Source: a virus. From it: DNA of 42,113 nt. Made by a program: the position numbers and the translations under genes. Where the stretch lies: positions 1-42,113 of the IMG/VR virus record IMGVR_UViG_3300021135_000018. One strand, written 5' to 3'. Positions 27,817 through 35,106 of the stretch are shown piece by piece. The notes beneath the pieces are model-generated. The model made no database searches. It was not told the origin of the DNA and saw nothing but the letters and a program-made list of their open reading frames with translations. Within the stretch, counting starts at the first letter, position 1. Every line of letters begins with the position of its first letter.

Positions 27817-28040
27817 TTGATAACTGTCGTATTAACTTTTGGTTACGCTGGGTCGCTTGCTGTATTACAATAGCAGGCGCACTCTGCACTAGCTTTCGTA
27901 TCGACCCACTTAACATTTACTTGTTAAACATCGGCGCTGTAGTGTACTTAACGTGGAGTATACGCATTAAAGAAACAAGTTTAATTACAATCAACGTGGC
28001 GCTACTAACGATTTACTTTATTGGATTGTTTGTAAAATGA
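27807..28040 (+). CDS. small membrane protein, probably three helices
   Basis: 77 aa (an internal ATG at 27813 is also possible). Membrane helices lie at about 12-29 (WLRWVACCITIAGALCTS), 36-50 and 57-76, with short charged loops. The end overlaps the HNH gene by four bases (ATGA). A transporter or channel function cannot be judged from sequence. Confidence 0.65.
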   Translation: MGMIDNCRINFWLRWVACCITIAGALCTSFRIDPLNIYLLNIGAVVYLTWSIRIKETSLITINVALLTIYFIGLFVK

Positions 28041-28459
28041 CAAAAGACTGGGTTTCACCTGAAGAGAATAAAGCTAAGAAAGATGCTTATTATTCTAAAT
28101 TATCAAACGACACTAATCGTTCATTAACTTATTATTGGCAACAAGCTCGCAAGGGAGCAAGAGATCGGAAAATTGATTTTAGCATTACTGCCGATGATAT
28201 TATTTCTCTCTGGTCAAAACAACGAGGATTTTGTAAGTTAAGCAACATACCAATGACACTTACGCACGGAACATTACGATCACAAAATCCTACAAAAGTA
28301 AGTTTTGACCGAATTGATAATTCTAAAGGATATCATGTAGGGAATATTCAATTAGTTACGTGGCAGGTAAATTGTGCGAAAAGTGTTTGGTCAACTGATC
28401 AATTAGTTGAACTATGTATATCTATTACTGAGAAAGCATTAATGAATAAATTAAAATAG
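28037..28459 (+). CDS. HNH endonuclease
   Basis: 140 aa. The ARKGARDRKIDFSITADDI segment, the FCKLSNIPM zinc-site-like Cys and VSFDRIDNSKGYHVGNIQLV form the D-R-I-D/N variant of the HNH core seen in phage free-standing endonucleases. The start overlaps the upstream stop. No late promoter is found in front, unlike the other homing endonucleases here, so it is read with the early operon. Probably a mobile endonuclease. Confidence 0.8.
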   Translation: MTKDWVSPEENKAKKDAYYSKLSNDTNRSLTYYWQQARKGARDRKIDFSITADDIISLWSKQRGFCKLSNIPMTLTHGTLRSQNPTKVSFDRIDNSKGYHVGNIQLVTWQVNCAKSVWSTDQLVELCISITEKALMNKLK

Positions 28460-28460
28460 G

Positions 28461-28489
28461 TTGACAAAAGTAGTTAAATAGTCTATAAT
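28461..28489 (+). promoter_or_regulatory. early promoter of the repeated family
   Basis: TTGACA (28461-28466), 17 bases, TATAAT (28484-28489), downstream element CATAAACTAACAATAGGA. Confidence 0.9.
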
Positions 28490-28519
28490 GTTACACATAA
28501 ACTAACAATAGGAATAAAC

Positions 28520-28846
28520 ATGTCTACAGAGAACACAGTCGAAGAACAGGATATGCTGGACGCTTTAAAGGAGTTAGCAGAGGCAAACACAGTTACTTAC
28601 ACTAACGCACCCACTGACTTAGATGAAGCTATCGAGCGTTTATATCGTGTTGAGATACTACTCGAAGATTTAGCACGTGGCGCAGAGCTTGCTGAAATTG
28701 TACAAGACCCAAAGTTAACAAATGTGTTTCGACTTGCGGCAGAAGAATACTTAGTCAACAAGTTACAAGAAGTAGAGAAAGAAACTAAAGATTTAAAAAT
28801 ACAAATTAACGACTACAGCAACGTAGGCAAAAAGGAAGAAGCATAA
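28520..28846 (+). CDS. acidic helical protein of unknown function
   Basis: 108 aa with AGGAAT upstream. Strongly acidic and nearly all helix (ENTVEEQDMLDALKELAEAN, LDEAIERLYRVEILLEDLAR, EYLVNKLQEVEKETKDLK), suggesting a coiled-coil dimer. A 15-codon frame starts on its last base (28846) and ends inside the antisense endonuclease gene. No family is recognised. Confidence 0.65.
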   Translation: MSTENTVEEQDMLDALKELAEANTVTYTNAPTDLDEAIERLYRVEILLEDLARGAELAEIVQDPKLTNVFRLAAEEYLVNKLQEVEKETKDLKIQINDYSNVGKKEEA

Positions 28847-28849
28847 TGG

Positions 28850-29443
28850 TTACTTGGACAAGTTATTCACCCATTGTGTATATTGTTGGATAGCCATTTC
28901 TTTTCTGTCAGATATACGGCATATGATCTTTGGTAATGGTTTACGTAGGTTTGCTTTAAAGGCTTCGGATTTGGGCTTACGCAAATTTTCTTTAAACTCT
29001 TCGGACCGAATATATACTCCGATAATTCCTTTGTTCCACGGAATACATCCTTGTTCCCACTGACCTTTAAGATTATCCTTATGCTCCTGCGATCTATTTT
29101 TGGCAAGATTAGACATCTTTTTCCGAGTTTCAATTGAACGATTTCCTCCATCGCCGCCGTAGCTCATATTATATCCGTTGCCATAATCAACGTGGGTATT
29201 ATATTTGCGGATAAAGAATTCTTCCATTTCAAGTAAGGTATGTTGCTTGTCGGTGGATTGATATAGCACAGACCAAACAAATGCCTCCCAACCATATTTA
29301 CGTATAGCGGCATAGAAACGAGAATTCTTTTTAATTGAATTTCTTTTATGATCAGCACAGCGAGTAGGCCAAGAAGAATCAAATCCGATATAGGATTTAC
29401 CATTTATTGTGTTAGTGGCTTTATAGATTGAATAAATATTCAT
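28850..29443 (-). CDS. GIY-YIG homing endonuclease (minus strand)
   Basis: 197 aa from ATG at 29443 (minus strand) with AAGGAAT upstream; 23 further in-frame codons before it are less likely to be used. GIY is IYSIYKATN and YIG is KSYIGFDSS at the N-terminus, followed by YGWEAF and a catalytic Glu region (LLEMEEFFIRKYN). NUMOD3-type modules follow (SIETRKKMSNLAKNRS, SEEFKENLRKPKSEAFKANL). It runs against the surrounding early genes, as a recent insertion would. Confidence 0.88.
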   Translation of the reverse strand: MNIYSIYKATNTINGKSYIGFDSSWPTRCADHKRNSIKKNSRFYAAIRKYGWEAFVWSVLYQSTDKQHTLLEMEEFFIRKYNTHVDYGNGYNMSYGGDGGNRSIETRKKMSNLAKNRSQEHKDNLKGQWEQGCIPWNKGIIGVYIRSEEFKENLRKPKSEAFKANLRKPLPKIICRISDRKEMAIQQYTQWVNNLSK

Positions 29444-29505
29444 GCTGACATTCCTTAAAATGTTAGAGTCCTTAGATATTACCAGTATCGTGAGGGACAT
29501 TTTTG

Positions 29506-29534
29506 TTGACAACGTATTAAATTTCTGTTATAAT
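29506..29534 (+). promoter_or_regulatory. consensus early promoter
   Basis: TTGACA (29506-29511), 17 bases, TATAAT (29529-29534), ahead of the zinc-finger gene. The region 29444-29505 holds nothing else recognisable. Confidence 0.88.
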
Positions 29535-29570
29535 ACTATTTATATTATTTTACGATGAAAGAGAACTTAT

Positions 29571-29828
29571 ATGACAGCTACACAAAGTTATGATGATCAT
29601 GATTATAGCAATGACAATCTCGAAGAAGCAGAATTCGGACAGCTCCATGCAATTCATAATAACATGAATCATATTGCCGCAGTGCAACGTGAGCTTGCTA
29701 AACAAGCATTACAACCAAGTTTAAGTGAATGCGAAGAATGTGGTGAAGATATCCCACTAGCACGTCAGTTAGCAATCCCCGGTGTTAAACTTTGCGTATT
29801 TTGTAAAGAACGTGCAGAACGACATTGA
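29571..29828 (+). CDS. TraR/DksA-family zinc-finger protein
   Basis: 85 aa. Four Cys form the DksA/TraR zinc finger: C54-x2-C57 (SECEECGEDIP) and C75-x2-C78 (KLCVFCKERAE). The N-terminal acidic half (YDDHDYSNDNLEEAEFGQ) could reach into the secondary channel of RNA polymerase, as TraR does with a short N-terminal helix. TraR-like proteins act without ppGpp and imitate DksA plus ppGpp, shutting down rRNA promoters and boosting others. Together with the omega-like protein at 3419 this suggests reprogramming of host polymerase. The ClpP gene follows. Confidence 0.82.
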   Translation: MTATQSYDDHDYSNDNLEEAEFGQLHAIHNNMNHIAAVQRELAKQALQPSLSECEECGEDIPLARQLAIPGVKLCVFCKERAERH

Positions 29829-29880
29829 TCTTTTGAAATAAATCCTGTATACTTAATAAACAATCACAAAAGGAAATACA

Positions 29881-30501
29881 ATGCCGAATTTAGTCCCAAT
29901 GGTAGTAGAACGTACAAGTCAAGGCGAACGTGCTTATGACATTTATTCACGTCTACTTAAAGATCGTATCGTTATGTTAGATACAGATGTTAACGAGCAG
30001 ACAGCAAGTTCAATCGTTGCACAGTTGCTATTTTTAGAAAGCGAAAGCCCAGAGAAAGACATTTTGTTCTACATTAACTCACCGGGCGGAAGCGTAACTG
30101 CTGGCTTGGCAATTTACGATACAATGCAGTTTATTAAATGCGATGTGTCGACTATTGTACTTGGACAAGCATGTTCAATGGGTTCATTCTTGGCGCAAGC
30201 TGGTGCTAAAGGTAAGCGTATTGTATTGCCAGAAGCACGTACAATGATTCATCGAGTTAGCTCCGGCACTCCGGGCACACGTGGTAGCGTACACGTACAA
30301 GAATTACAATTCGAAGATGCTAAACGTAGCTTTGACGAATCAATGCGTATTAATCAACGCTTAACTGAATTGTATGTACGTCATAATACTGCGGGAAAAA
30401 CTTACGAAGACTTATTTGAAACTATGAAGTTTGATACGTTCTTATCAGCAGACGAAGCAGTAGCATATGGTTTGGCAGATGAAGTTATTACAAAACGTTA
30501 A
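29881..30501 (+). CDS. clpP: ClpP-family serine protease
   Basis: 206 aa with AAAGGAAA upstream. The triad is S99 (GQACSMGS), H124 (TMIHR) and D185 (KFDTFLS). [21 protein letters not shown] is the family signature. The Ser-His spacing (25) is as in host ClpP, but His-Asp is 61 instead of about 49 residues, so the handle region carries an insertion of about 12 residues, which may alter ring assembly or the choice of ClpX/ClpA partner. No Clp ATPase is seen here, so it would use host unfoldases or act alone. The radical SAM gene follows at the stop codon. Confidence 0.92.
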   Translation: MPNLVPMVVERTSQGERAYDIYSRLLKDRIVMLDTDVNEQTASSIVAQLLFLESESPEKDILFYINSPGGSVTAGLAIYDTMQFIKCDVSTIVLGQACSMGSFLAQAGAKGKRIVLPEARTMIHRVSSGTPGTRGSVHVQELQFEDAKRSFDESMRINQRLTELYVRHNTAGKTYEDLFETMKFDTFLSADEAVAYGLADEVITKR

Positions 30502-31814
30502 TGCTTAAAGATACATTTTGCTCAAGTCCATGGTTTCATATTAGGATAGGGCCATCGGGTAAATTTTTACCTTGCCGATGGGGGTCGCATGACGATACTG
30601 GTTATAATATTGCAACAACATCTATCGCAGAATTTATGAATTCTGATATCATGCAAGGAATTAGAGCCTCTCTATTAGATGGTGACAAATTACGTATGTG
30701 CAGTAGTTGTCATTATGAAGATTCGAACAATAAAGTAAGTGGACGTCAACGCCAACTCTTAAAGAGCGTAATTAGTATTACAAATTTTGATAAGACATTT
30801 TGTGCAAGCCCACATTATGAAATATTTGAATATAGTGCCACTAATAATGGTCATACTAATAGTTTGCCAATTGATTTACAAATTGATCTCGGCAATACTT
30901 GTAATAGTGGTTGTATTATGTGTACTCCGACTTATAGCAGTAAATTATCTAACGACTATGTTAAACTTAACAAACTAGAACCGACATTATTTAAATCCTT
31001 TTCTAAATTTAAGAATTGGGCAGATGATCCAATATTAATGGATAAGTTTGTAGCAGAATTAATTACTATTCCTAACATTAAATACATACATTTCTTGGGT
31101 GGTGAAACACTTTACTTAAAAAGTTTTTATGATATTTGTGAAAGATTAATAGAAGCAGGAGTTGCGAAGGATATTAATATCGGAACAACAACTAATTGTA
31201 CTGTGTATTCAGAAGAATTAGAAAACATTATTAAGAATTTTAAGCATGTTCATTTGGGACTTAGTATTGAATCTCTACATGAAGTTAATGATTATATTCG
31301 TTATCCGAGTACGATTGATTCAGTATCATCGAACATTCAGAAATTTTTGGATCTTAGAAAGCAAACTAATTTACATTTAAGTTTGCGTATAACGCCGACT
31401 ATCTTCAGCATTTATCATTTAGATACATTATTTGAATTTATGATTAATAATTCTATTATTGCAGAAAGTTGTGATATATTATACGAACCGAGTTGGTTAC
31501 GAATTGAACTATTGCCACCAAATTTAATTGCTATTGCACTTGAAAAACTTAATGCAGTTATAAATAAATATCAATTAACCAATAGTAATCAGGTTATTAT
31601 TAATCGCAGGCGAGATGATTTGATTGACCCAGTTATTACAAGCATACTTTTTGAATATAAACATTTCCTTGAGAATTACCAAGTACCCAATGATGTGGAC
31701 GAAGAACGCCACAATTTAGTTAAATTTATTAAAGCATTCGAATCATTGCGCAATAATACAATATTGGATTATCTCCCAGAATATGAAGAATTTTTACGAC
31801 AGTACGGTTATTAA
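30501..31814 (+). CDS. twitch/SPASM-type radical SAM enzyme
   Basis: 437 aa, ATG overlapping the ClpP stop. The radical SAM cluster motif is C134-x3-C138-x2-C141 (DLGNTCNSGCIMC), and FLGGETL is the GGE motif for SAM. A second cysteine set sits at the N-terminus (C7, C25, C67, C70; CSSPWFHIRIGPSGKFLPCR), as in twitch-domain radical SAM proteins of marine phages, where it may hold an auxiliary cluster. The substrate is unknown. PqqE, which modifies PqqA, is a SPASM radical SAM enzyme, so a link with the pqqA-like gene at 3229 is conceivable but unproven. The last 32 bases overlap the next gene. Confidence 0.88.
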   Translation: MLKDTFCSSPWFHIRIGPSGKFLPCRWGSHDDTGYNIATTSIAEFMNSDIMQGIRASLLDGDKLRMCSSCHYEDSNNKVSGRQRQLLKSVISITNFDKTFCASPHYEIFEYSATNNGHTNSLPIDLQIDLGNTCNSGCIMCTPTYSSKLSNDYVKLNKLEPTLFKSFSKFKNWADDPILMDKFVAELITIPNIKYIHFLGGETLYLKSFYDICERLIEAGVAKDINIGTTTNCTVYSEELENIIKNFKHVHLGLSIESLHEVNDYIRYPSTIDSVSSNIQKFLDLRKQTNLHLSLRITPTIFSIYHLDTLFEFMINNSIIAESCDILYEPSWLRIELLPPNLIAIALEKLNAVINKYQLTNSNQVIINRRRDDLIDPVITSILFEYKHFLENYQVPNDVDEERHNLVKFIKAFESLRNNTILDYLPEYEEFLRQYGY

Positions 31815-32166
31815 ACCAACCCTAAGATTAGATGTAGTAATTACATTAACTCCTGTCGGTCAGTGTCCATGCATTGTATTAATCAATGATGGAGTAATTT
31901 ATAACAACAAGTTAACTGAACTAACGGTATTACAGCACAGTCATTCATTAATCGATCCATTAAATATATCAATAAATGTAACCCGTCAACATCCCGATGC
32001 AGTAATAGTCGACATTACTGTAGACGGATTTCCTATCATTCCATTATATCAACATTATGCGCAACCGCCGACTGATTACATAGATACCAATGATACTTGG
32101 GTATTAACCATTCCGAGTTTTTATCCGTGGTATCATGAAATTACTGGACAAGGTTGGATTGCTTAA
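31783..32166 (+). CDS. beta-rich protein paired with the radical SAM enzyme
   Basis: 127 aa, starting inside the end of the radical SAM gene, so coupled to it. Mostly beta strands (LRLDVVITLTPVGQCPCIVL, PDAVIVDITVDGFPIIPLY), with a C-terminal WVLTIPSFYPWYHEITGQGW. Such small proteins are often found beside other phage radical SAM or glycan genes; it may be a carbohydrate-binding or substrate protein. The link is inferred from coupling. Confidence 0.65.
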   Translation: MKNFYDSTVIKPTLRLDVVITLTPVGQCPCIVLINDGVIYNNKLTELTVLQHSHSLIDPLNISINVTRQHPDAVIVDITVDGFPIIPLYQHYAQPPTDYIDTNDTWVLTIPSFYPWYHEITGQGWIA

Positions 32167-32174
32167 AATAAAGG

Positions 32175-32203
32175 TTGACATCTGGTTGTTTTGGCTGTAT
32201 AAT
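32175..32203 (+). promoter_or_regulatory. early promoter of the repeated family
   Basis: TTGACA (32175-32180), 17 bases, TATAAT (32198-32203). The spacer differs from that at 17975, but everything from just before the -10 box to codon 7 is nearly identical. Confidence 0.92.
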
Positions 32204-32238
32204 GCTATACATACACTAACAACACGGAGTAATAAAAA

Positions 32239-32511
32239 ATGAATGCACAACAAATTACAACTGCTTTAGTTCAAGGTACATTTACTAACGAAGAATTACA
32301 AAGCGTAATCGAAGCTGTTAAGTATGCTCGCGTTAAGTTAGGTAGAGCAACTAAACGTAGTTTAACTGTAGGTGATAATGTTTCATTTGTTAGCTCACGT
32401 AGCGGGCTAACTGTTAAAGGTACAGTGCTTAAAATTGCAATTAAAAATGTACGTGTTAGCACTGCACAAGGCATTTGGAACGTGCCAGCTAATATGTTGG
32501 AAGTTGCATAA
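32239..32511 (+). CDS. conserved phage early protein, unknown function
   Basis: 90 aa starting MNAQQIT, shared with the gene at 18039. The N-terminal half is helical (FTNEELQSVIEAVKYARVKL). The C-terminal half is a small beta barrel (LTVGDNVSFVSSRSGLTVKG, then VRVSTAQGIWNVPANMLEV), reminiscent of SH3-like or KOW modules that bind RNA or protein. I recall such proteins in many T4-like phages without a function. Confidence 0.7.
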   Translation: MNAQQITTALVQGTFTNEELQSVIEAVKYARVKLGRATKRSLTVGDNVSFVSSRSGLTVKGTVLKIAIKNVRVSTAQGIWNVPANMLEVA

Positions 32512-32562
32512 TAACAGTTAACTTGCATTGGAACAATTCAAATGTTACAATGCAGATTTTGG

Positions 32563-32591
32563 TTGACAGTTTACCAAAATGGTTATATAAT
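32563..32591 (+). promoter_or_regulatory. consensus early promoter
   Basis: TTGACA (32563-32568), 17 bases, TATAAT (32586-32591). Confidence 0.9.
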
Positions 32592-32628
32592 AGTATTTAG
32601 AAGTTAATTAAACGACAGGAGAACTAAA

Positions 32629-32823
32629 ATGCGATTCGAAGTTAGTTATAAAACTTTAGCACGTGGCTTAAATGAAGGTGGTAGTATTCAGGGCACCGAT
32701 GGCCCAAGCAACTATGTTGTTGTAGTTGAAGCGGCAAATCAAAATTATGCAGAAAATCAAGTACGCAATATGAACGGTGGTGCAAATCGTTGTATCATTC
32801 AATACGCACGTCACATTAGTTAA
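32629..32823 (+). CDS. small protein of unknown function
   Basis: 64 aa with CAGGAGA upstream. A beta-alpha-beta pattern (RFEVSYKTLA, YVVVVEAANQNYAENQVRNM, RCIIQYARHI) suggests a ferredoxin-like fold. It heads a short operon of five small early genes and is followed by a membrane protein gene after 11 bases. No family is recognised. Confidence 0.65.
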   Translation: MRFEVSYKTLARGLNEGGSIQGTDGPSNYVVVVEAANQNYAENQVRNMNGGANRCIIQYARHIS

Positions 32824-32834
32824 GGGAAGTAAAA

Positions 32835-33149
32835 ATGGCATACGCAGTAATCACAGTATCGAACGGTATCGAACTTAAAAAAGTACCACTAGGATTTTCT
32901 TGGACCACGTTCTTTTTTAGTGGTATCCCGGCATTACTTCGTCAGGATTGGTTACCTGGAATTCTTATCATTGTAGCCAATGTGTTTACGTGGGGCATTG
33001 CAGGTATTGTTATGGCATTTATCTATAACAAGATGTATGCAAAGTCACTGTTTGAAAAAGGTTTTACTATTCAGTCTTTACCACTTGGACAAACTGCTGA
33101 ATCAGTGAAAAGCTATTTAGGTTATATTAAATTCCCAAACGAAGCATAG
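32835..33149 (+). CDS. DUF2628/HrgC-like small membrane protein
   Basis: 104 aa. After a short soluble start, GFSWTTFFFSGIPALLRQDW and GILIIVANVFTWGIAGIVMAFIYNKMY match the DUF2628-type pattern found in many phages and bacteria (a W-T-x-x-F-F-G/S-x-x-x-x-L-x-x-D/x-W block followed by a long helix and N-K-x-Y). The protein would lie in the inner membrane with two or three helices. Function unknown. It is preceded by GGGAAG and followed by AGGAGA of the next gene. Confidence 0.75.
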   Translation: MAYAVITVSNGIELKKVPLGFSWTTFFFSGIPALLRQDWLPGILIIVANVFTWGIAGIVMAFIYNKMYAKSLFEKGFTIQSLPLGQTAESVKSYLGYIKFPNEA

Positions 33150-33160
33150 GAGAACTAGTA

Positions 33161-33352
33161 ATGGCAAAGAAAAATAAAGCAATTGTAAATGGTGTTGACA
33201 GTTTTAGTGTTAGCATTTTAGACAATGGTTATACATTGGAGTACACTGGTAACAACAGTGACAATGATTGGGTCACCAATAAAGTTATTGTTGGTGATGT
33301 AGATAAACTTTGTGAATTAATCCGCGGCGTGGTTGTACTTCCGCAGGCATAA
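33161..33352 (+). CDS. small protein of unknown function
   Basis: 63 aa with AGGAGAAC upstream. Predominantly beta with acidic and Asn residues (SFSVSILDNGYTLEYTGNNS) and a C-terminal helix (VDKLCELIRGVVVL). It lies tightly between two small early genes. No family is recognised. Confidence 0.65.
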   Translation: MAKKNKAIVNGVDSFSVSILDNGYTLEYTGNNSDNDWVTNKVIVGDVDKLCELIRGVVVLPQA

Positions 33353-33361
33353 GGAGAAAGT

Positions 33362-33685
33362 ATGTTTAAGATAGTAGGCGTTTCGACGCATGCAGGACAA
33401 ACAAAAGTACGTTTTGCAAATGACTTTGTAACACGTGTTAAGACATTAGTTAAAGGTGGACACACTAATGTTAATCTAATTGAAATGGATACATTCTGTT
33501 CTAAAGCAGATGCAGTCGCGTATCTTAAGACAACTGACTTAATCAACACTCCGCTATTTGCACAAGCAATTGCCGAAGCAGATGAGAAGTACAATGGTTC
33601 TGGCGCACCAGTTTATCGTGTTACCAAACCCGAGTTAAGTTTAGATGCTATTCGTTCACGTATCAATGTGGAGAAAACTGCGTAG
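33362..33685 (+). CDS. protein of unknown function
   Basis: 107 aa with AAGGAGA upstream. Alpha-beta (FKIVGVSTHAGQTKVRFAND, NVNLIEMDTFCSKADAVAYL) with a C-terminal helix containing basic residues (LDAIRSRINVEKTA). It is the last gene of the small early operon; the stretch to the next ATG holds no clear terminator. Confidence 0.65.
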   Translation: MFKIVGVSTHAGQTKVRFANDFVTRVKTLVKGGHTNVNLIEMDTFCSKADAVAYLKTTDLINTPLFAQAIAEADEKYNGSGAPVYRVTKPELSLDAIRSRINVEKTA

Positions 33686-33748
33686 TTAACTAAATAGCTA
33701 TAATGCTGTCCTAAATGCAATCTTAATGACGGCCTTAGGGGAGTCATT

Positions 33749-34171
33749 ATGAAACTTGCTTTAGTAGCATTGCTCGTATCGCTATCAGTTAGCGCAGAAG
33801 AAGTACCAAAAGAAATGTACATGCCAAATGATGCTGGTGGCTTTGTTGTATTAACTACAGAGCCCTGTGCATTTGAACAAGTGGCAAAAGAATATGAGTA
33901 CAGAACTTATGCTACAGAAAGTTCAGATGTAGTAGCACACGAAGGTTGCTGGACTCTGCCAGATGTATCGAATGTGCCAACTAAGTTATTTTCAAAGTCA
34001 GAAGGCGCACCGGAAGCACCAACAATACGTGTTATTGTTATAGTTAATACTTGGTGGAAAGAGGGCGGTAAGGCATCATTCTTTCAAACAAACTTTAATA
34101 AAGAGAAGAAACGTTATTTAAGTAATGGCACATTTGAACTGACATTGCCACCAATTGTAGTTAAGCCATAA
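33749..34171 (+). CDS. secreted periplasmic protein of unknown function
   Basis: 140 aa with AGGGGAG upstream. A short signal peptide (KLALVALLVSLSVSA) is cleaved before EEVPKEMY. The mature part has two Cys (EPCAFEQ and HEGCW) that could pair in the periplasm, and a basic segment near the end. It may act with the outer-membrane barrel or the D,D-peptidase on the host envelope; this is inferred from location only. The gene for a small basic protein follows after nine bases. Confidence 0.7.
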   Translation: MKLALVALLVSLSVSAEEVPKEMYMPNDAGGFVVLTTEPCAFEQVAKEYEYRTYATESSDVVAHEGCWTLPDVSNVPTKLFSKSEGAPEAPTIRVIVIVNTWWKEGGKASFFQTNFNKEKKRYLSNGTFELTLPPIVVKP

Positions 34172-34180
34172 GGAAGTAAA

Positions 34181-34312
34181 ATGAAAAGAAAGAAATTAAT
34201 AAGAAAAATGTATCTAGCATGTGTGCGTAAGAATACAAAGAAACAAAAGAAACTATGGCTTAAAGCATTAAAGCTAAGTTTGAAACACAAACACACTGAA
34301 GTAATTCAGTAA
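34181..34312 (+). CDS. 43-aa highly basic protein
   Basis: ATG 34181 with AAGGAAG upstream. Nearly one third of residues are Lys (MKRKKLIRKM, RKNTKKQKKLWLKALKLSLK), with one amphipathic helix. It could bind RNA or DNA, or a membrane. It ends about 20 bases before the tmRNA acceptor piece, so the two may share a transcript. No family is recognised. Confidence 0.6.
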   Translation: MKRKKLIRKMYLACVRKNTKKQKKLWLKALKLSLKHKHTEVIQ

Positions 34313-34330
34313 AAGAAATTGTTGTATAAC

Positions 34331-34655
34331 TCTCAAAGTAAGGATTGCAAGACGCGGGGGCAGAACCCGCCATCTCCACCAAAGATATATTAAGCAATAT
34401 TGGCAAGAAACGCCATAAGTTCGGTAGTATATCTTTGATGGGGATGACTTAGATTCGATTGCGATAGATAGGATAAAGGGCAACACGTGGGGTCACGTTA
34501 AATGCAAAAACCGTAAATGCAGAAAAAGCAAATACAACTGGTGCAGTAAAAGTATCTATGGGTCGTGGCTTCCGCTTCGGTTCACGTACTGATGCTGCTG
34601 TTTTAGCTTAGTCTAAAACAACCGGGGTAGGACTTACCTGGCAACAGAAACAACC
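34331..34655 (+). ncRNA. ssrA: circularly permuted two-piece tmRNA
   Basis: The 3' (acceptor) half comes first: GACGCGGG, T stem GCGGG/CCCGC, then CATCTCC-A-CCA ending at 34381. An intervening segment follows whose ends pair (AAAGATATA with TATATCTTT). The 5' half then starts GGGGATG at 34440 and pairs with CATCTCC. TTGCGAT (near 34459-34465) pairs with ATTGCAA (near 34345-34351) as helix P2. A tag frame runs from about GCA 34519 to TAG 34611: up to 30 residues, beginning AEKANTTGAV and ending TDAAVLA. The hairpins ACGTG/CACGT and GGTA/TACC are likely pseudoknot parts. It rescues stalled ribosomes with host SmpB. The T loop lacks TTC. The exact 5' end and resume codon are uncertain. Confidence 0.85.
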
Positions 34656-34679
34656 AAAAAGCCCCGCAAGGGGCTTTTT
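34656..34679 (+). terminator. intrinsic terminator after the tmRNA
   Basis: AAAAAGCCCC, loop GCAA, GGGGCTTTTT: a near-perfect 10-bp stem with a T run. Confidence 0.95.
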
Positions 34680-34691
34680 TACGACAACGCA

Positions 34692-34699
34692 AATAAATA
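34692..34699 (+). promoter_or_regulatory. late promoter of the HNH gene
   Basis: AATAAATA followed by C; the predicted start falls on the A of ATG 34705, again giving a leaderless message. Confidence 0.65.
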
Positions 34700-34704
34700 C
34701 TATT

Positions 34705-35106
34705 ATGGGAAGACCAAAACTAATAGAAACAGAAGAAGAACGCAGACTACGATTACGAGCTGCTTATAACCGATGGATAGCAAAACCTGGTAATAAGGAA
34801 AAGAAATATAAATCGGATAAGAAATATTCAGCAGACGCACATAAGCGTTGGCGTCAAGCAAATAAGCATAAGACACGATTAAAAAGTGCCAACGAACGAG
34901 CCGCAAGATTACAGAGAATCCCACCGTGGGCAGATAAAGAAGCGGTTAAAGAGTTTTATCTAAGCTGCCCTGCAGGATATCATGTTGATCATATAATTCC
35001 GTTGCGTGGTAAAATAGTAAGCGGACTACATATAGTAGAGAATATGCAATATCTTATAGCTGAAGTAAATTTAAGTAAAAGTAACAAATATGTGATATCC
35101 GCCTAA
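34705..35106 (+). CDS. HNH-like homing endonuclease
   Basis: 133 aa. A long basic N-terminal helix region (EEERRLRLRAAYNRW, NKEKKYKSDKKYS) is followed by the nuclease core GYHVDHIIPLRGKIVSGLHI with the D-H pair, then ENMQYLIAEVNLSKSN with the Asn positions of the treble-clef HNH fold. It begins 25 bases after the tmRNA terminator, without a ribosome binding site, under a late promoter. Downstream lies a second copy of the tmRNA tail, suggesting insertion into this locus. Confidence 0.85.
   Translation: MGRPKLIETEEERRLRLRAAYNRWIAKPGNKEKKYKSDKKYSADAHKRWRQANKHKTRLKSANERAARLQRIPPWADKEAVKEFYLSCPAGYHVDHIIPLRGKIVSGLHIVENMQYLIAEVNLSKSNKYVISA

Noticed and set aside
28846-28893. Fifteen-codon frame starting on the last base of the acidic-protein gene (begins MVTWTSYSPI)
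   Set aside because: It may be a gene cut off by the antisense endonuclease, but no matching remainder is found beyond 29443, so it is not called.
28854-29063. Plus-strand frame opposite the minus-strand GIY-YIG gene
   Set aside because: Antisense shadow without a ribosome binding site; the minus strand carries the family motifs.
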